Below, one piece after another: positions 49,777-57,763 of a DNA stretch of 64,000 nucleotides (its first letter is position 1; each line of letters begins with the position of its first letter). The stretch spans positions 14,225 through 78,224 of the forward strand of contig JAYWGN010000052.1 in NCBI GenBank assembly GCA_043778255.1, written 5' to 3'. A program made the position numbers and the translations under genes. The notes beneath the pieces are model-generated. The model was given only the letters and a program-made list of their open reading frames with translations. It was not told the origin of the DNA and did not search any database. The stretch is from JAYWGN01 sp043778255 (lineage in GTDB: Bacteria; Bacteroidota; Bacteroidia; Chitinophagales; Chitinophagaceae).

Positions 49777-52635
49777 TTACATGCCTATTCGCATATTATT
49801 CATTTGTCGCATTCCTGGTATTTTAGGCATGCTAAATGCTTTTGCATTTTTACCACCAAATTTATTGAGGTTATACTTAAGCCCCACCAAAAAATATTGT
49901 TGCAAAGTGTTTGTACGGCTATCTTCTATAAAGTTAGCTTGTACCGTACGGTTTATTGATTGGTTTTGCTTTAATATATCAAATGCTGTCAATTTTAATT
50001 CCAAGCTTTTATCTTTCAACAATAATTTTGATATACTACCATTCCAAGTTGTAAAATTTTGGTTGAAGCCCGTACTCCTACCTTTGTAACTATTATTGTC
50101 AATATCGGTTTGTACTATCAAGTTATTTTTAAAGGTATAGCTAATATCAAACGATGTATTAAAGCTATAAAATTCAGTATTTAAGTTGCTGTTAAATGTG
50201 TATTTGGTATTGTTATAACTAACATTGCTCGATAGTAATATATCCAGTTTATCTTTATAATTGTGGTTAATGCCTATGTTTTCAGTAATGGTGAGCAACT
50301 TTGTAAAGTTTTTGCTACCGTCAGTTACATTTACATCTTTATTATATATTATACTTGAGCCAGAGTTAAAGTTGGTTGTTTTTATACTTTTTATAGGTAA
50401 GCTAAATGATACATTACCTATTACATTATAAGCTCCACTTGCATTAGTTGGTGTTATGGATTGTCTTCCTGATCCTAAGTTTTTAATGCTATCAACTATT
50501 TTATTATTAGTTGCCGAAAAATTAAAAAAGGTAAAAAATGTTTTTAGTGTAATAAAATTAAATTTATTGTACGTAGCATTTATGTTGTTGGTAAATTCTT
50601 GCTTAAGTGCAGGGTTTCCTTGCCTTATAGCAAGTGGGTTACTATTGTCAACCACCGGCTGCAACTGGCTTACACTAGGTTGGTTGGTATTACCACGGTA
50701 GTTAAATCGTAAGTTTCTGCTTTTACCCAAGTTATAATTAAGCCTTGCCGTAGGAAATAAATTTATTACATTTTTTTGAGTCAACGTAGTATTTTTTAAT
50801 ACATTATAACTGTTCAAGTTAGCATTCTGTACACCAAGCCCTACACTATAATCATATTTTTTTAGTTTAGTTTGTATGTTAAATCCTACTTGTTGGTTAT
50901 CATTTTTGTTTTCAAATACATTACTAAGTGTAGTATCTAATTTAGTATAATTGCCCAATACATCTTTACCAAAGCTTTGCCTATTGGCTTTATTTATAGT
51001 ACGGCCATATACATAAAACAGTTCTAGTATTCTGGTTTTGCTCAGTGGTTCAGTGTACGATATTCGAGTGTTTAAAGTGTTGCCACCATTATCTGTTTCA
51101 TTTATTTGGTCTATCAATCTTGTACCTACAAATGGGCTGTAAAAGTCTTGTTTGCTATAGTTGGTACCTTCACCATCAGTTGCACTATTGCTACCATTAA
51201 GGCGTATACTGAGGGTTCTACCCTTTACTTTTGTTTTATGCCGCCATAGCAATGTACCAGTAAAGTTAAGCTGGTTGGTGAGGCTATAAGTATTTTGTTG
51301 TACATCACTTTTAGGCGTTTTCGAATTGCTTTTAATACCCGCTACACTTTTATACAAACTTTCTTTATCAATGTAAGTTATGCTAGGCCTTATAAGTAGT
51401 GAGTTTGCACTATCTATTTTATAGTCTATTTCAAAGTTAAGCCTATGGTTGGTATTCCAAGTTCTGCTAGTACTAATTTGTTCATTTACGTTACTAAAGT
51501 TTGAGTCTAACGATAGGTTTTGAGTGGTTACATCTTTTTCAATTAGTGAGTAAGCATTATTTACAAAGTAACTACTAGTTAAGGTTACTTTTTTGCCAAA
51601 GCTATTGGCGTAGTTAATACCTCCAGCTACTGTTACTCTTTTACCACCAGCTGGTCCACTTATTTGTTGTCCACCAAAGCCCACACCACCGCCACCTCTA
51701 GTGGTTGTAATATTCATTGAGCCACCACCACCACCATCGCCACCACCACCTCTGTTAAATCCTCCGCTACCATTAAAGTCCATTATATCTTGAAACGTAA
51801 AACCATCGCTATTGGTGTTATTGGCTTGCCCAATTATTGATAGTTGCGATCCGTTTTTAAATTTATTAAAACTCAAATTACTTTCATACCTATTATCAGT
51901 ACCGGCTGCCACACTTGCCCTACCAAAAAATCCCTTTTTCTTATCCTTTTTTATTGTTATGTTTATTACTTTTTCAGTAGTGCCATCATCAAATCCAGTA
52001 AATTGTGATTGGTCACTTTTTTTATCAATTACTTGAACTTTATCTATTACGTTAGCAGGCAAATTTTTAGTAGCCATTTTAGGGTCATCACCAAAAAACT
52101 GCTTACCATCTACATATATTTTTGTAACGGTTTGTCCTTGTGCAGTTACACTACCATCTTTTGCTACTTGTACACCAGGTAGTTTTTTTAACAAATCTTC
52201 AACCATTGCATTGGGTCGTGTTTTAAAAGCATCGGCTCTAAACTCCACAGTATCTTGTGCTATTCGTACAGGGTTTTGTGCTACTACCGTTACTGCATCT
52301 TGTTTGTAGCCTTTTATAACACTTATTGTACCCATGTTTTTCAACTCACTATTTACTGTTATTTCTTTTACAACTCCGTTAAATTGTACCGATGTTACAA
52401 ACAATTGGTACTTACCATAAGGCACTTCTTTAAATACAAATTCGCCCTTACTATCCGTCATCTTTGTATCTACTACCGATGAGTCAATTGCTGACACCAA
52501 TACTACTGTAGCTTCGCTAAATGTAGTGCCAATACTATCGGCTACTTTACCTTTTATACCACCTTTATTAAGTTGGCTAAATGCAGTTGCTGTTAATAAA
52601 ATAAATAGATTAGTTAGAAGTACGAATTTTTTCAT
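49777..52635 (-). CDS. Outer-membrane beta-barrel protein with carboxypeptidase-like and plug domains
   Basis: The 952-residue protein has a signal peptide (LLTNLFILLTATAFSQ, cleavage near 20). A carboxypeptidase regulatory-like domain follows at about 25-110 (GIKGKVADSIGTTFSEATVVLVSAIDSSVVDTKMTDSKGEFVFKEVPYGKYQLFV), then a TonB plug-like region at about 115-235 (DLLKKLPGVQVAKDGSVTAQGQTVTKIYVDGKQFFGDDPKMATKNLPANVIDKVQVIDK). The long barrel matches the OMP_b-brl_3 type. A glycine-rich loop at about 295-325 (GGFNRGGGGDGGGGG) is notable. It is a SusC-like relative without a visible SusD partner. A near-consensus -7 box TACATTTA (complement 52640-52647) lies 4 nt before the ATG. Confidence 0.88.
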   Translation of the reverse strand: MKKFVLLTNLFILLTATAFSQLNKGGIKGKVADSIGTTFSEATVVLVSAIDSSVVDTKMTDSKGEFVFKEVPYGKYQLFVTSVQFNGVVKEITVNSELKNMGTISVIKGYKQDAVTVVAQNPVRIAQDTVEFRADAFKTRPNAMVEDLLKKLPGVQVAKDGSVTAQGQTVTKIYVDGKQFFGDDPKMATKNLPANVIDKVQVIDKKSDQSQFTGFDDGTTEKVINITIKKDKKKGFFGRASVAAGTDNRYESNLSFNKFKNGSQLSIIGQANNTNSDGFTFQDIMDFNGSGGFNRGGGGDGGGGGSMNITTTRGGGGVGFGGQQISGPAGGKRVTVAGGINYANSFGKKVTLTSSYFVNNAYSLIEKDVTTQNLSLDSNFSNVNEQISTSRTWNTNHRLNFEIDYKIDSANSLLIRPSITYIDKESLYKSVAGIKSNSKTPKSDVQQNTYSLTNQLNFTGTLLWRHKTKVKGRTLSIRLNGSNSATDGEGTNYSKQDFYSPFVGTRLIDQINETDNGGNTLNTRISYTEPLSKTRILELFYVYGRTINKANRQSFGKDVLGNYTKLDTTLSNVFENKNDNQQVGFNIQTKLKKYDYSVGLGVQNANLNSYNVLKNTTLTQKNVINLFPTARLNYNLGKSRNLRFNYRGNTNQPSVSQLQPVVDNSNPLAIRQGNPALKQEFTNNINATYNKFNFITLKTFFTFFNFSATNNKIVDSIKNLGSGRQSITPTNASGAYNVIGNVSFSLPIKSIKTTNFNSGSSIIYNKDVNVTDGSKNFTKLLTITENIGINHNYKDKLDILLSSNVSYNNTKYTFNSNLNTEFYSFNTSFDISYTFKNNLIVQTDIDNNSYKGRSTGFNQNFTTWNGSISKLLLKDKSLELKLTAFDILKQNQSINRTVQANFIEDSRTNTLQQYFLVGLKYNLNKFGGKNAKAFSMPKIPGMRQMNNMRIGM

Positions 52636-53078
52636 AGTGTAAATGTAAAAAATAAATTATTGAAAATCTGTTAAAAATTAGCATTTATGTTAAGTGGTAT
52701 AATAATTGCTTCGAGTGGTTAAAATATTAGGAACATAAAAATAATTAAATTAAATATTTATGGCAAATCTTACCCAAAAGCCAAGGATAGGTCCACATTG
52801 TACCGCTGCAAACCGGGAGTCCATCCGTTGCAACTTGCCTACCAGCAGCTAGGTCTTTTTTGCAATAAAATGGCAAAAAAGGATTTCTGCGGAGTAAAAT
52901 TCCGATTATAGCGGGAATCATTTACGCTTTTAGTCAGTACTATTTTACTTTAGGTTATTTTTTTTAACCAATTATTTATATGTTTATAAAATTAAAAATA
53001 AAATTTCACTAACTTTCCACATAATTTACTACTACAAGCAATCATTAATACACATAAAACAAAAAAAAAGAAATACCC
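52636..53078. other. Long intergenic region with repeat copy C
   Basis: These 443 bp separate the barrel gene from a secreted-protein gene. They hold the barrel promoter box (52640-52647), the repeat copy C with a GC-rich part (52803-52916), and AT-rich spacer up to 53078. I see no coding sequence. Confidence 0.55.
52803..52900 (-). repeat. Dispersed multi-hairpin repeat, copy C
   Basis: Read on the minus strand, this copy shares with copy A the blocks AAATCCTTTTTTGCC, TTGCAAAAAAGACCT, GGTAGGCAAGTTG and AACGGA-like sequence. The hairpin TTTTTTGC/GCAAAAAA (52856-52863 with 52873-52880) is conserved. It continues into GGATGGACTCCCGGTTTGC, absent from copies A and B. Nearby on the other side (52901-52917) is TTCCGATTATAGCGGGAA, a further inverted repeat. 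Confidence 0.75.
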
Positions 53079-53813
53079 ATGAAATTAATTGCATTATTTA
53101 CACTCCTATTTTTTAGCATTGGTGCTATACAAGCACAAAAAGCAAAGCCTAAAAAACCAGTAAAAAAAACAGCTAGTAAAACAAAAAGCAAAACAGGTAG
53201 TAAAATAAAAACCACCGGCGACGATGAGTACGATTTATTTATATGCTACGAAGGTGGTGGTCCTTGTACCTTTACTATACTTAAAGGAGATACCTTAGTG
53301 TACGATGTAAATCAAGCTGGCAAAAGCTTTCAGTTATTTGTAGTGCCCAACAAATTTGATGCTGCTACCATTGCCGATTTTAATTGGACAACCACAGCAC
53401 CCGATAGTAGAATTGGCAAAGTACAAGTTAGCACCACAGGCCTTAAAACTGCCACTAAGTATGTAACCAACTTTACATCAGGTGATTTAAAGCTAACCGA
53501 TGCTAGTGCAGTATGGATTAGCGAAAAAACGTTTAAGGAAATTACAACAGGCAAATCTGCCCTTACAATTGATGGTGGCACACCCGAAAATTACAGTAGC
53601 CCCGATGCAGACGAAAGCAATGTAACCATTACCTACAAAGACAAACAAATACTATTGGAAGGCTTTGCTATACAAAATAAAGGCTTAGGGCAAAACGGAC
53701 GAAAAGAAATAACTATACTTAACATAAGTCAAAATTTACTCATTATAAAAGCCGACCTCGATGGTAGTAGTATGGTACTTAAAGAAGTAAGAGCAAATAA
53801 AAGTAGAAAATAA
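53079..53813 (+). CDS. Secreted protein of unknown function with basic linker
   Basis: The 244-residue protein has a signal peptide (LIALFTLLFFSIGAIQAQ, cleavage near 20) and a strongly basic stretch at about 20-45 (KAKPKKPVKKTASKTKSK). A compact, beta-rich domain with no name that I recognise follows: FICYEGGGPCTFTILKGDTLVYDVNQAGKSFQLFVVPNKFDAATIADFNWTT, then a series of short Thr/Asp-rich segments. A Cys pair is present (ICYEGGGPC). It has no close neighbours that explain it, and ends with a hairpin at 53838-53867. Confidence 0.65.
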   Translation: MKLIALFTLLFFSIGAIQAQKAKPKKPVKKTASKTKSKTGSKIKTTGDDEYDLFICYEGGGPCTFTILKGDTLVYDVNQAGKSFQLFVVPNKFDAATIADFNWTTTAPDSRIGKVQVSTTGLKTATKYVTNFTSGDLKLTDASAVWISEKTFKEITTGKSALTIDGGTPENYSSPDADESNVTITYKDKQILLEGFAIQNKGLGQNGRKEITILNISQNLLIIKADLDGSSMVLKEVRANKSRK

Positions 53814-53837
53814 TTTAATTTTTTTAATTAAATATTT

Positions 53838-53867
53838 AATAGGCAATTGATATTTCAATTGCCTATT
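53838..53867. promoter_or_regulatory. 13-bp inverted repeat touching the pcm promoter
   Basis: AATAGGCAATTGA (53838-53850) pairs perfectly with TCAATTGCCTATT (53855-53867) around TATT. It may terminate the preceding gene, though the tail is only weakly T-rich. It ends 2 bp before the pcm -7 box, so it could equally be an operator. Confidence 0.55.
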
Positions 53868-53869
53868 CT

Positions 53870-53877
53870 TACATTTG
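53870..53877 (+). promoter_or_regulatory. Bacteroidota -7 box for pcm, 4 nt from the ATG
   Basis: TACATTTG is a perfect TAnnTTTG match and the pcm ATG begins at 53882. The expected transcription start falls on or just after the start codon, implying a leaderless or nearly leaderless mRNA. Confidence 0.5.
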
Positions 53878-53881
53878 CACC

Positions 53882-54538
53882 ATGCGCCCAACAATTGATA
53901 CTTACAAACATAAAGGCCAGAGGCAAAGGCTCATTGAAAGTTTACTAGCCAAGGGAATCACTAACACCACTGTATTAGAAGCCTTAAGCAATACACCACG
54001 TCATTTTTTTTTAGACTCCGCATTTGAACAGTTTGCTTACGAAGAAAGAGCCTTTACAATAGTAGCCAACCAAACCATTTCGCATCCTTATACGGTAGCT
54101 TACCAAACCCAATTATTGCAACTTTCGCCCTACCAAAAAGTATTAGAAATTGGCACCGGTAGTGGTTACCAAGCCTGTGTATTAGCACAATTAAAAGTTA
54201 ATCTATATACTATAGAAAGACAAAGAGATTTGTACGATATCAATAAAAAATTTGAGTACCTACTTTCTTTCAAAAATATTACTCAATTTTATAGAGATGG
54301 ATTTGAGGGGCTGCCAACTTTTGCTCCATTTGATAGAATATTAATAACAGCAGCAGCTCCAATAGTACCACCAAAATTACTAGAACAACTCAAACCTCAA
54401 GGCTGTATGGTTATTCCTTTAGGTGAAGGTACTACGCAGTGTATGCAACGTATTACTAAGCAAACCGATGGTACTTTTGTTACTGAACTGTTTGATAATT
54501 TCTCATTTGTGCCAATGCTTTCAGGGAAAAATGGATAA
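53882..54538 (+). CDS. pcm: Protein-L-isoaspartate (D-aspartate) O-methyltransferase
   Basis: This 218-residue SAM-dependent enzyme repairs isoaspartyl residues in damaged proteins. Segments are DTYKHKGQRQRLIESLLAKGITNTTVLEALSNTPRHFFLDSAFEQFAYEERAFTI (substrate pocket), QTISHPYTVAYQTQLLQLSPYQKVLEIGTGSGYQACVLAQL with the SAM-binding EIGTGSGYQ at about 92-100, GFEGLPTFAPFDRILITAAAPIVPPKLLEQLKPQGCMVIPLGEG. The length is normal. A perfect -7 box ends only 4 nt before the ATG. Confidence 0.94.
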   Translation: MRPTIDTYKHKGQRQRLIESLLAKGITNTTVLEALSNTPRHFFLDSAFEQFAYEERAFTIVANQTISHPYTVAYQTQLLQLSPYQKVLEIGTGSGYQACVLAQLKVNLYTIERQRDLYDINKKFEYLLSFKNITQFYRDGFEGLPTFAPFDRILITAAAPIVPPKLLEQLKPQGCMVIPLGEGTTQCMQRITKQTDGTFVTELFDNFSFVPMLSGKNG

Positions 54539-54587
54539 TAAATTAATGTGCAAAGTTTTTTTATTTTTTTATGTAAATACTTAATCC

Positions 54588-54595
54588 CATATTTG
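54588..54595 (+). promoter_or_regulatory. Probable -7 box of the trp operon
   Basis: CATATTTG differs from TAnnTTTG in the first position only and lies 13 nt before the leader peptide ATG at 54609. No better candidate exists between pcm and the leader. Confidence 0.35.
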
Positions 54596-54608
54596 CATTA
54601 TATAAATA

Positions 54609-54686
54609 ATGAAAAATTTAATATCAAATAATTGGTGGTGGCAAGTAAACTCTTTGGGGCTTACTAGTGCTATACCATTATTGTAA
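54609..54686 (+). CDS. trpL: Trp operon leader peptide with three consecutive Trp codons
   Basis: The 25-codon frame starts MKNLISNN and then has Trp-Trp-Trp (TGG x3 at 54633-54641), and ends TAA at 54684-54686. Together with the terminator at 54717-54744 and the trpE start at 54762, this is the classical arrangement of a tryptophan attenuator. A run of three Trp codons in a short frame that ends 76 nt before trpE is very unlikely by chance. No function beyond attenuation is expected. Confidence 0.88.
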   Translation: MKNLISNNWWWQVNSLGLTSAIPLL

Positions 54687-54744
54687 TAATTAATTATAAA
54701 TAAAATAAATACACTTAACCCCAAACTTAGTTTGGGGTTTTTTT
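54653..54744 (+). promoter_or_regulatory. Tryptophan transcription attenuator (antiterminator/terminator)
   Basis: The terminator is AACCCCAAAC (54717-54726) with GTTTGGGGTT (54730-54739), a 10-bp perfect stem with a TTA loop and a T run to 54744. The segment TTTGGGGCTT (54653-54662), 11 nt after the last Trp codon, can pair with AACCCCAAA (54717-54725) as the antiterminator. A ribosome stalled on the Trp codons leaves that segment free; one reaching the stop codon covers it. Confidence 0.82.
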
Positions 54745-54761
54745 ATAAAAAAAATAGCCTT

Positions 54762-56165
54762 ATGCACAAAGTTAAATTTGAAACAATTAGTACAAATATG
54801 AGTGCTGATATATTTACACCAGTAAGTATATATTTGAGAGTAAGAGATCAATTTAGAGATGCAGTACTCCTCGAAAGTACGGACTTTAACAGCGAAGAAA
54901 ATAGCTATTCTTTTATTGGTATAAATGCTATAGCTGGTATTGAATACAATAATAATATATTGGAATACAGGTTACCTAACGATGAGGCAAAGCAAATAAC
55001 ATTACCACCTAATAATGTTGTAAATACTATACAACAGTTTATGGAATGCTTTGTAGCAAAGGAGCAGGCACAGTTTCCAATGAGTGTAGCCCAAAGTTTA
55101 TTAGGCTACTTTAGCTATACTGCCATACCCTTATTTGAAAACATTACAATTGCTAATAATGCTACAATACCAACAGTTAGGTTCAGGTTTTATCAATATA
55201 TTATTGCCATTAATCATTTTAAAGATGATTTGTTTATTATTGAAAATGTAATAGATAGTTTGCCGAGTATTTATAACCAAATAGAAACATGTATTACTAA
55301 AAAAGATGTACCACAATTTCCATTTATTTCTGTAGGTACTGAGGTTACAAATAGTACTGATCAACAATATTTGCTTATGGTTGAAAAAGGTATAGCACAC
55401 TGTAAAAGAGGCGATGTATTTCAGGTGGTATTAAGCCGCCAATTTGAGCAATCATTTGTAGGCGACGACTTTAATGTATACCGTAGCTTACGTAATGTAA
55501 ACCCTAGTCCATATCTTTTTTATTTTGATTATGGCAATTATCGTTTGTTTGGTAGCAGCCCCGAGGCACAATTAATTGTGCAAAACAATACGGCTATTAT
55601 GCACCCAATTGCAGGTACAGTAAGGCGTACAGGCAATACCGAATTAGATATTGAACTTACTGAGCAATTGCAAAACGACCCAAAAGAAAATGCTGAACAT
55701 ATAATGCTTGTAGATTTGGCACGAAACGATTTGAGTAAATTTTGTAATAATATTGCCATAAGTAAATTAAAGCAAGTTAAAAATTACTCACACCTAATAC
55801 ATTTGGTAAGTGAAGTTACAGGCACTTTGCAAGTGCAAAATAATATTGTAAATGCCTTTGGACATACATTTCCGGCAGGTACACTTAGTGGAGCACCAAA
55901 GCATAAAGCCATGCAAATAATTGATGAATTAGAAGCGCAAAGCAGAGGTTACTATGGTGGCGCTATTGGTATATTATGCTTAAATGGTACATGCAATATG
56001 GCCATAATGATACGTACATTTTTAAGCAAAAACAATGTATTGCATTACCAAGCAGGGGCAGGTATAGTAGCTGCAAGTACCGCTGCAAATGAATTGCAAG
56101 AGGTTAATAATAAAATTGCAGCGTTACAAACTGCTGTTAAGTTAGCCACTACTCAATACCAATAA
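54762..56165 (+). CDS. trpE: Anthranilate synthase component I
   Basis: This 467-residue enzyme makes anthranilate from chorismate with ammonia from TrpG. The N-terminal regulatory part has the Trp-binding VLLESTDF at about 33-40. The C-terminal chorismate-binding region has VVLSRQFEQ, YLFYFDYGNYRLFGSSPEAQLIVQ, HPIAGTVRRTGN, DPKENAEHIMLVDLARNDLSKF, TFPAGTLSGAPKHKAMQIIDELE, YGGAIGILCLNG and the closing YQAGAGIVAASTAANELQEVNNK. ATG 54762 is used because the longer frame begins within the terminator stem. Feedback by tryptophan is expected in addition to attenuation. Confidence 0.96.
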   Translation: MHKVKFETISTNMSADIFTPVSIYLRVRDQFRDAVLLESTDFNSEENSYSFIGINAIAGIEYNNNILEYRLPNDEAKQITLPPNNVVNTIQQFMECFVAKEQAQFPMSVAQSLLGYFSYTAIPLFENITIANNATIPTVRFRFYQYIIAINHFKDDLFIIENVIDSLPSIYNQIETCITKKDVPQFPFISVGTEVTNSTDQQYLLMVEKGIAHCKRGDVFQVVLSRQFEQSFVGDDFNVYRSLRNVNPSPYLFYFDYGNYRLFGSSPEAQLIVQNNTAIMHPIAGTVRRTGNTELDIELTEQLQNDPKENAEHIMLVDLARNDLSKFCNNIAISKLKQVKNYSHLIHLVSEVTGTLQVQNNIVNAFGHTFPAGTLSGAPKHKAMQIIDELEAQSRGYYGGAIGILCLNGTCNMAIMIRTFLSKNNVLHYQAGAGIVAASTAANELQEVNNKIAALQTAVKLATTQYQ

Positions 56166-56187
56166 TTTAAAAAAAAATAATTGAAAT

Positions 56188-56754
56188 ATGAAAATTCTTT
56201 TAATTGATAATTACGATTCGTTTACCTACAACTTAGTACACCTAATTAACGAAGTAAGTACCGCCACAGTTGATGTGTATAGAAACGATGAAATTGAATT
56301 ATCAAGCATTGAACAATACGATAAAATTATACTTTCACCAGGGCCAGGCATACCTAGTGAAGCTGGTCTTTTGTTGCCTATTATAAAGCAATATGCTAGT
56401 AGCAAACCTATACTAGGTGTATGTTTGGGGCATCAAGCTATTGGCGAAGTATTTGGTGGTACACTAATTAACTTAACACAAGTATATCATGGAGTGGCTA
56501 CCAATTGCACGGTAACTGATGCTAAAGCTGTACTGTTGCAAGGCTTACAACATACCTTCACAATTGGGCGTTACCATTCATGGGTTGTTGATGCTATTAA
56601 TTTTCCATCTGAACTTACTATTACTGCAAAGGATGCTAACGGTTTGGTAATGGCATTACAACACAAAACCTTACCCATACACGGTGTCCAATTTCACCCC
56701 GAAAGTATATTAACACCACAAGGATCGGTTATTATGAAAAATTTTTTAAAATAA
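56188..56754 (+). CDS. trpG: Anthranilate synthase glutamine amidotransferase component II
   Basis: This 188-residue class I glutaminase supplies ammonia to TrpE. It begins with MKILLIDNYDSFTYNLVHLINE, then LSPGPGIPSEAGL, the nucleophile region PILGVCLGHQAIGEVFGG (Cys at about 79), and GVQFHPESILTPQGS with the catalytic His and Glu at about 170-172. It is a separate protein, not fused to trpD or trpE. It begins 22 nt after trpE and precedes trpD by 16 nt. Confidence 0.96.
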   Translation: MKILLIDNYDSFTYNLVHLINEVSTATVDVYRNDEIELSSIEQYDKIILSPGPGIPSEAGLLLPIIKQYASSKPILGVCLGHQAIGEVFGGTLINLTQVYHGVATNCTVTDAKAVLLQGLQHTFTIGRYHSWVVDAINFPSELTITAKDANGLVMALQHKTLPIHGVQFHPESILTPQGSVIMKNFLK

Positions 56755-56770
56755 AAACTTCAATTAAAAA

Positions 56771-57763
56771 GTGAAAAAAATATTACAACATTTATTACAC
56801 CACAAATCGCTAAGCCAACAAGAAGCCTATAATGTAATGATAGCTATTGCCAATGGTGTATATAACGATACAGAATTAGCTGCTTTTGTAACCGTATATT
56901 TAATGCGGAGCATTACTATACAAGAGTTACAAGGCTTTAGAACAGCATTACTTGAAAAAAGTATTCCTATTACATTTGAAGAGCAAAATGTTACCGATAT
57001 TGTAGGCACTGGTGGCGATGGTAAACAAACATTTAATATAAGCACTCTTAGTGCATTTGTAGTGGCTGGTGCTGGGTACAAAGTGGCTAAGCACGGCAAT
57101 TATGGGGTTAGTACAGTTAGTGGTAGTAGCAATGTAATGGAGCAGTTAGGTTATCAATTTACAAATAACAAAGCTATATTACAGCAGCAATTAACAGAGG
57201 CTAATATTACATTTTTACATGCACCTTTATTTCATCCTGCTTTAAAAGTGGTAGCAAATACTCGTCGTAATTTAGGCATACGTACCTTTTTTAATTTGTT
57301 AGGGCCTTTAGTAAATCCTGCACAACCTAAGTACGCCATATTGGGTGTGTATAGTTTAGAAATTGCACGGTATTATACCTATTTACTACAGCAACAACCT
57401 ACTAACTTTGCCATAGTACATACCTTAGATGGTTATGATGAGATAAGCTTAACAGATGACACTAAAATAATTACTAACACAAAAGAAGAAATATTTTCAC
57501 CCGAATATTTAGGCAAACGAACTGTAAAGCAACAAGATTTATATGGCGGAAATACAGTAGAAGAAGCTGCAACAAAATTTTTACAAATATTAAATGGTAA
57601 AGGTACTTGGGCTCACAATGCAGTGGTAATGGCTAATGCAGCTATTGCTATACAAAATATGGATGCTACTTTGCTATACCCAGCAGCTTATAGTAAGGCC
57701 GTAGAAAGTTTAGAATCGGGCAAGGCTTTACAACAATTTAATACGCTTATAAGTTTACAATAA
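56771..57763 (+). CDS. trpD: Anthranilate phosphoribosyltransferase
   Basis: This 330-residue enzyme joins anthranilate to PRPP. It starts at GTG 56771 (KKILQHLLHHKSLSQQEAYNVM). The signature DIVGTGGDGKQTFNISTLSAFVVAGAGYKVAKHGNYGVSTVSGSSNVMEQLG at about 77-128 holds the PRPP and metal contacts. HPALKVVANTRRNLGIRTFFNLLGPLVNPA follows at about 156-185. The stop overlaps the trpC start (TAATG). Confidence 0.96.
   Translation: MKKILQHLLHHKSLSQQEAYNVMIAIANGVYNDTELAAFVTVYLMRSITIQELQGFRTALLEKSIPITFEEQNVTDIVGTGGDGKQTFNISTLSAFVVAGAGYKVAKHGNYGVSTVSGSSNVMEQLGYQFTNNKAILQQQLTEANITFLHAPLFHPALKVVANTRRNLGIRTFFNLLGPLVNPAQPKYAILGVYSLEIARYYTYLLQQQPTNFAIVHTLDGYDEISLTDDTKIITNTKEEIFSPEYLGKRTVKQQDLYGGNTVEEAATKFLQILNGKGTWAHNAVVMANAAIAIQNMDATLLYPAAYSKAVESLESGKALQQFNTLISLQ

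Noticed and set aside
52255..52482. 75-codon plus-strand frame rich in Tyr, Cys and Phe
   Set aside because: It is antisense to the plug domain of the barrel protein, which has clear homologous motifs.
54732..54761. Ten-codon N-terminal extension of trpE starting at TTG 54732
   Set aside because: The codons lie inside the terminator stem and T run of the attenuator, and the family start fits ATG 54762.
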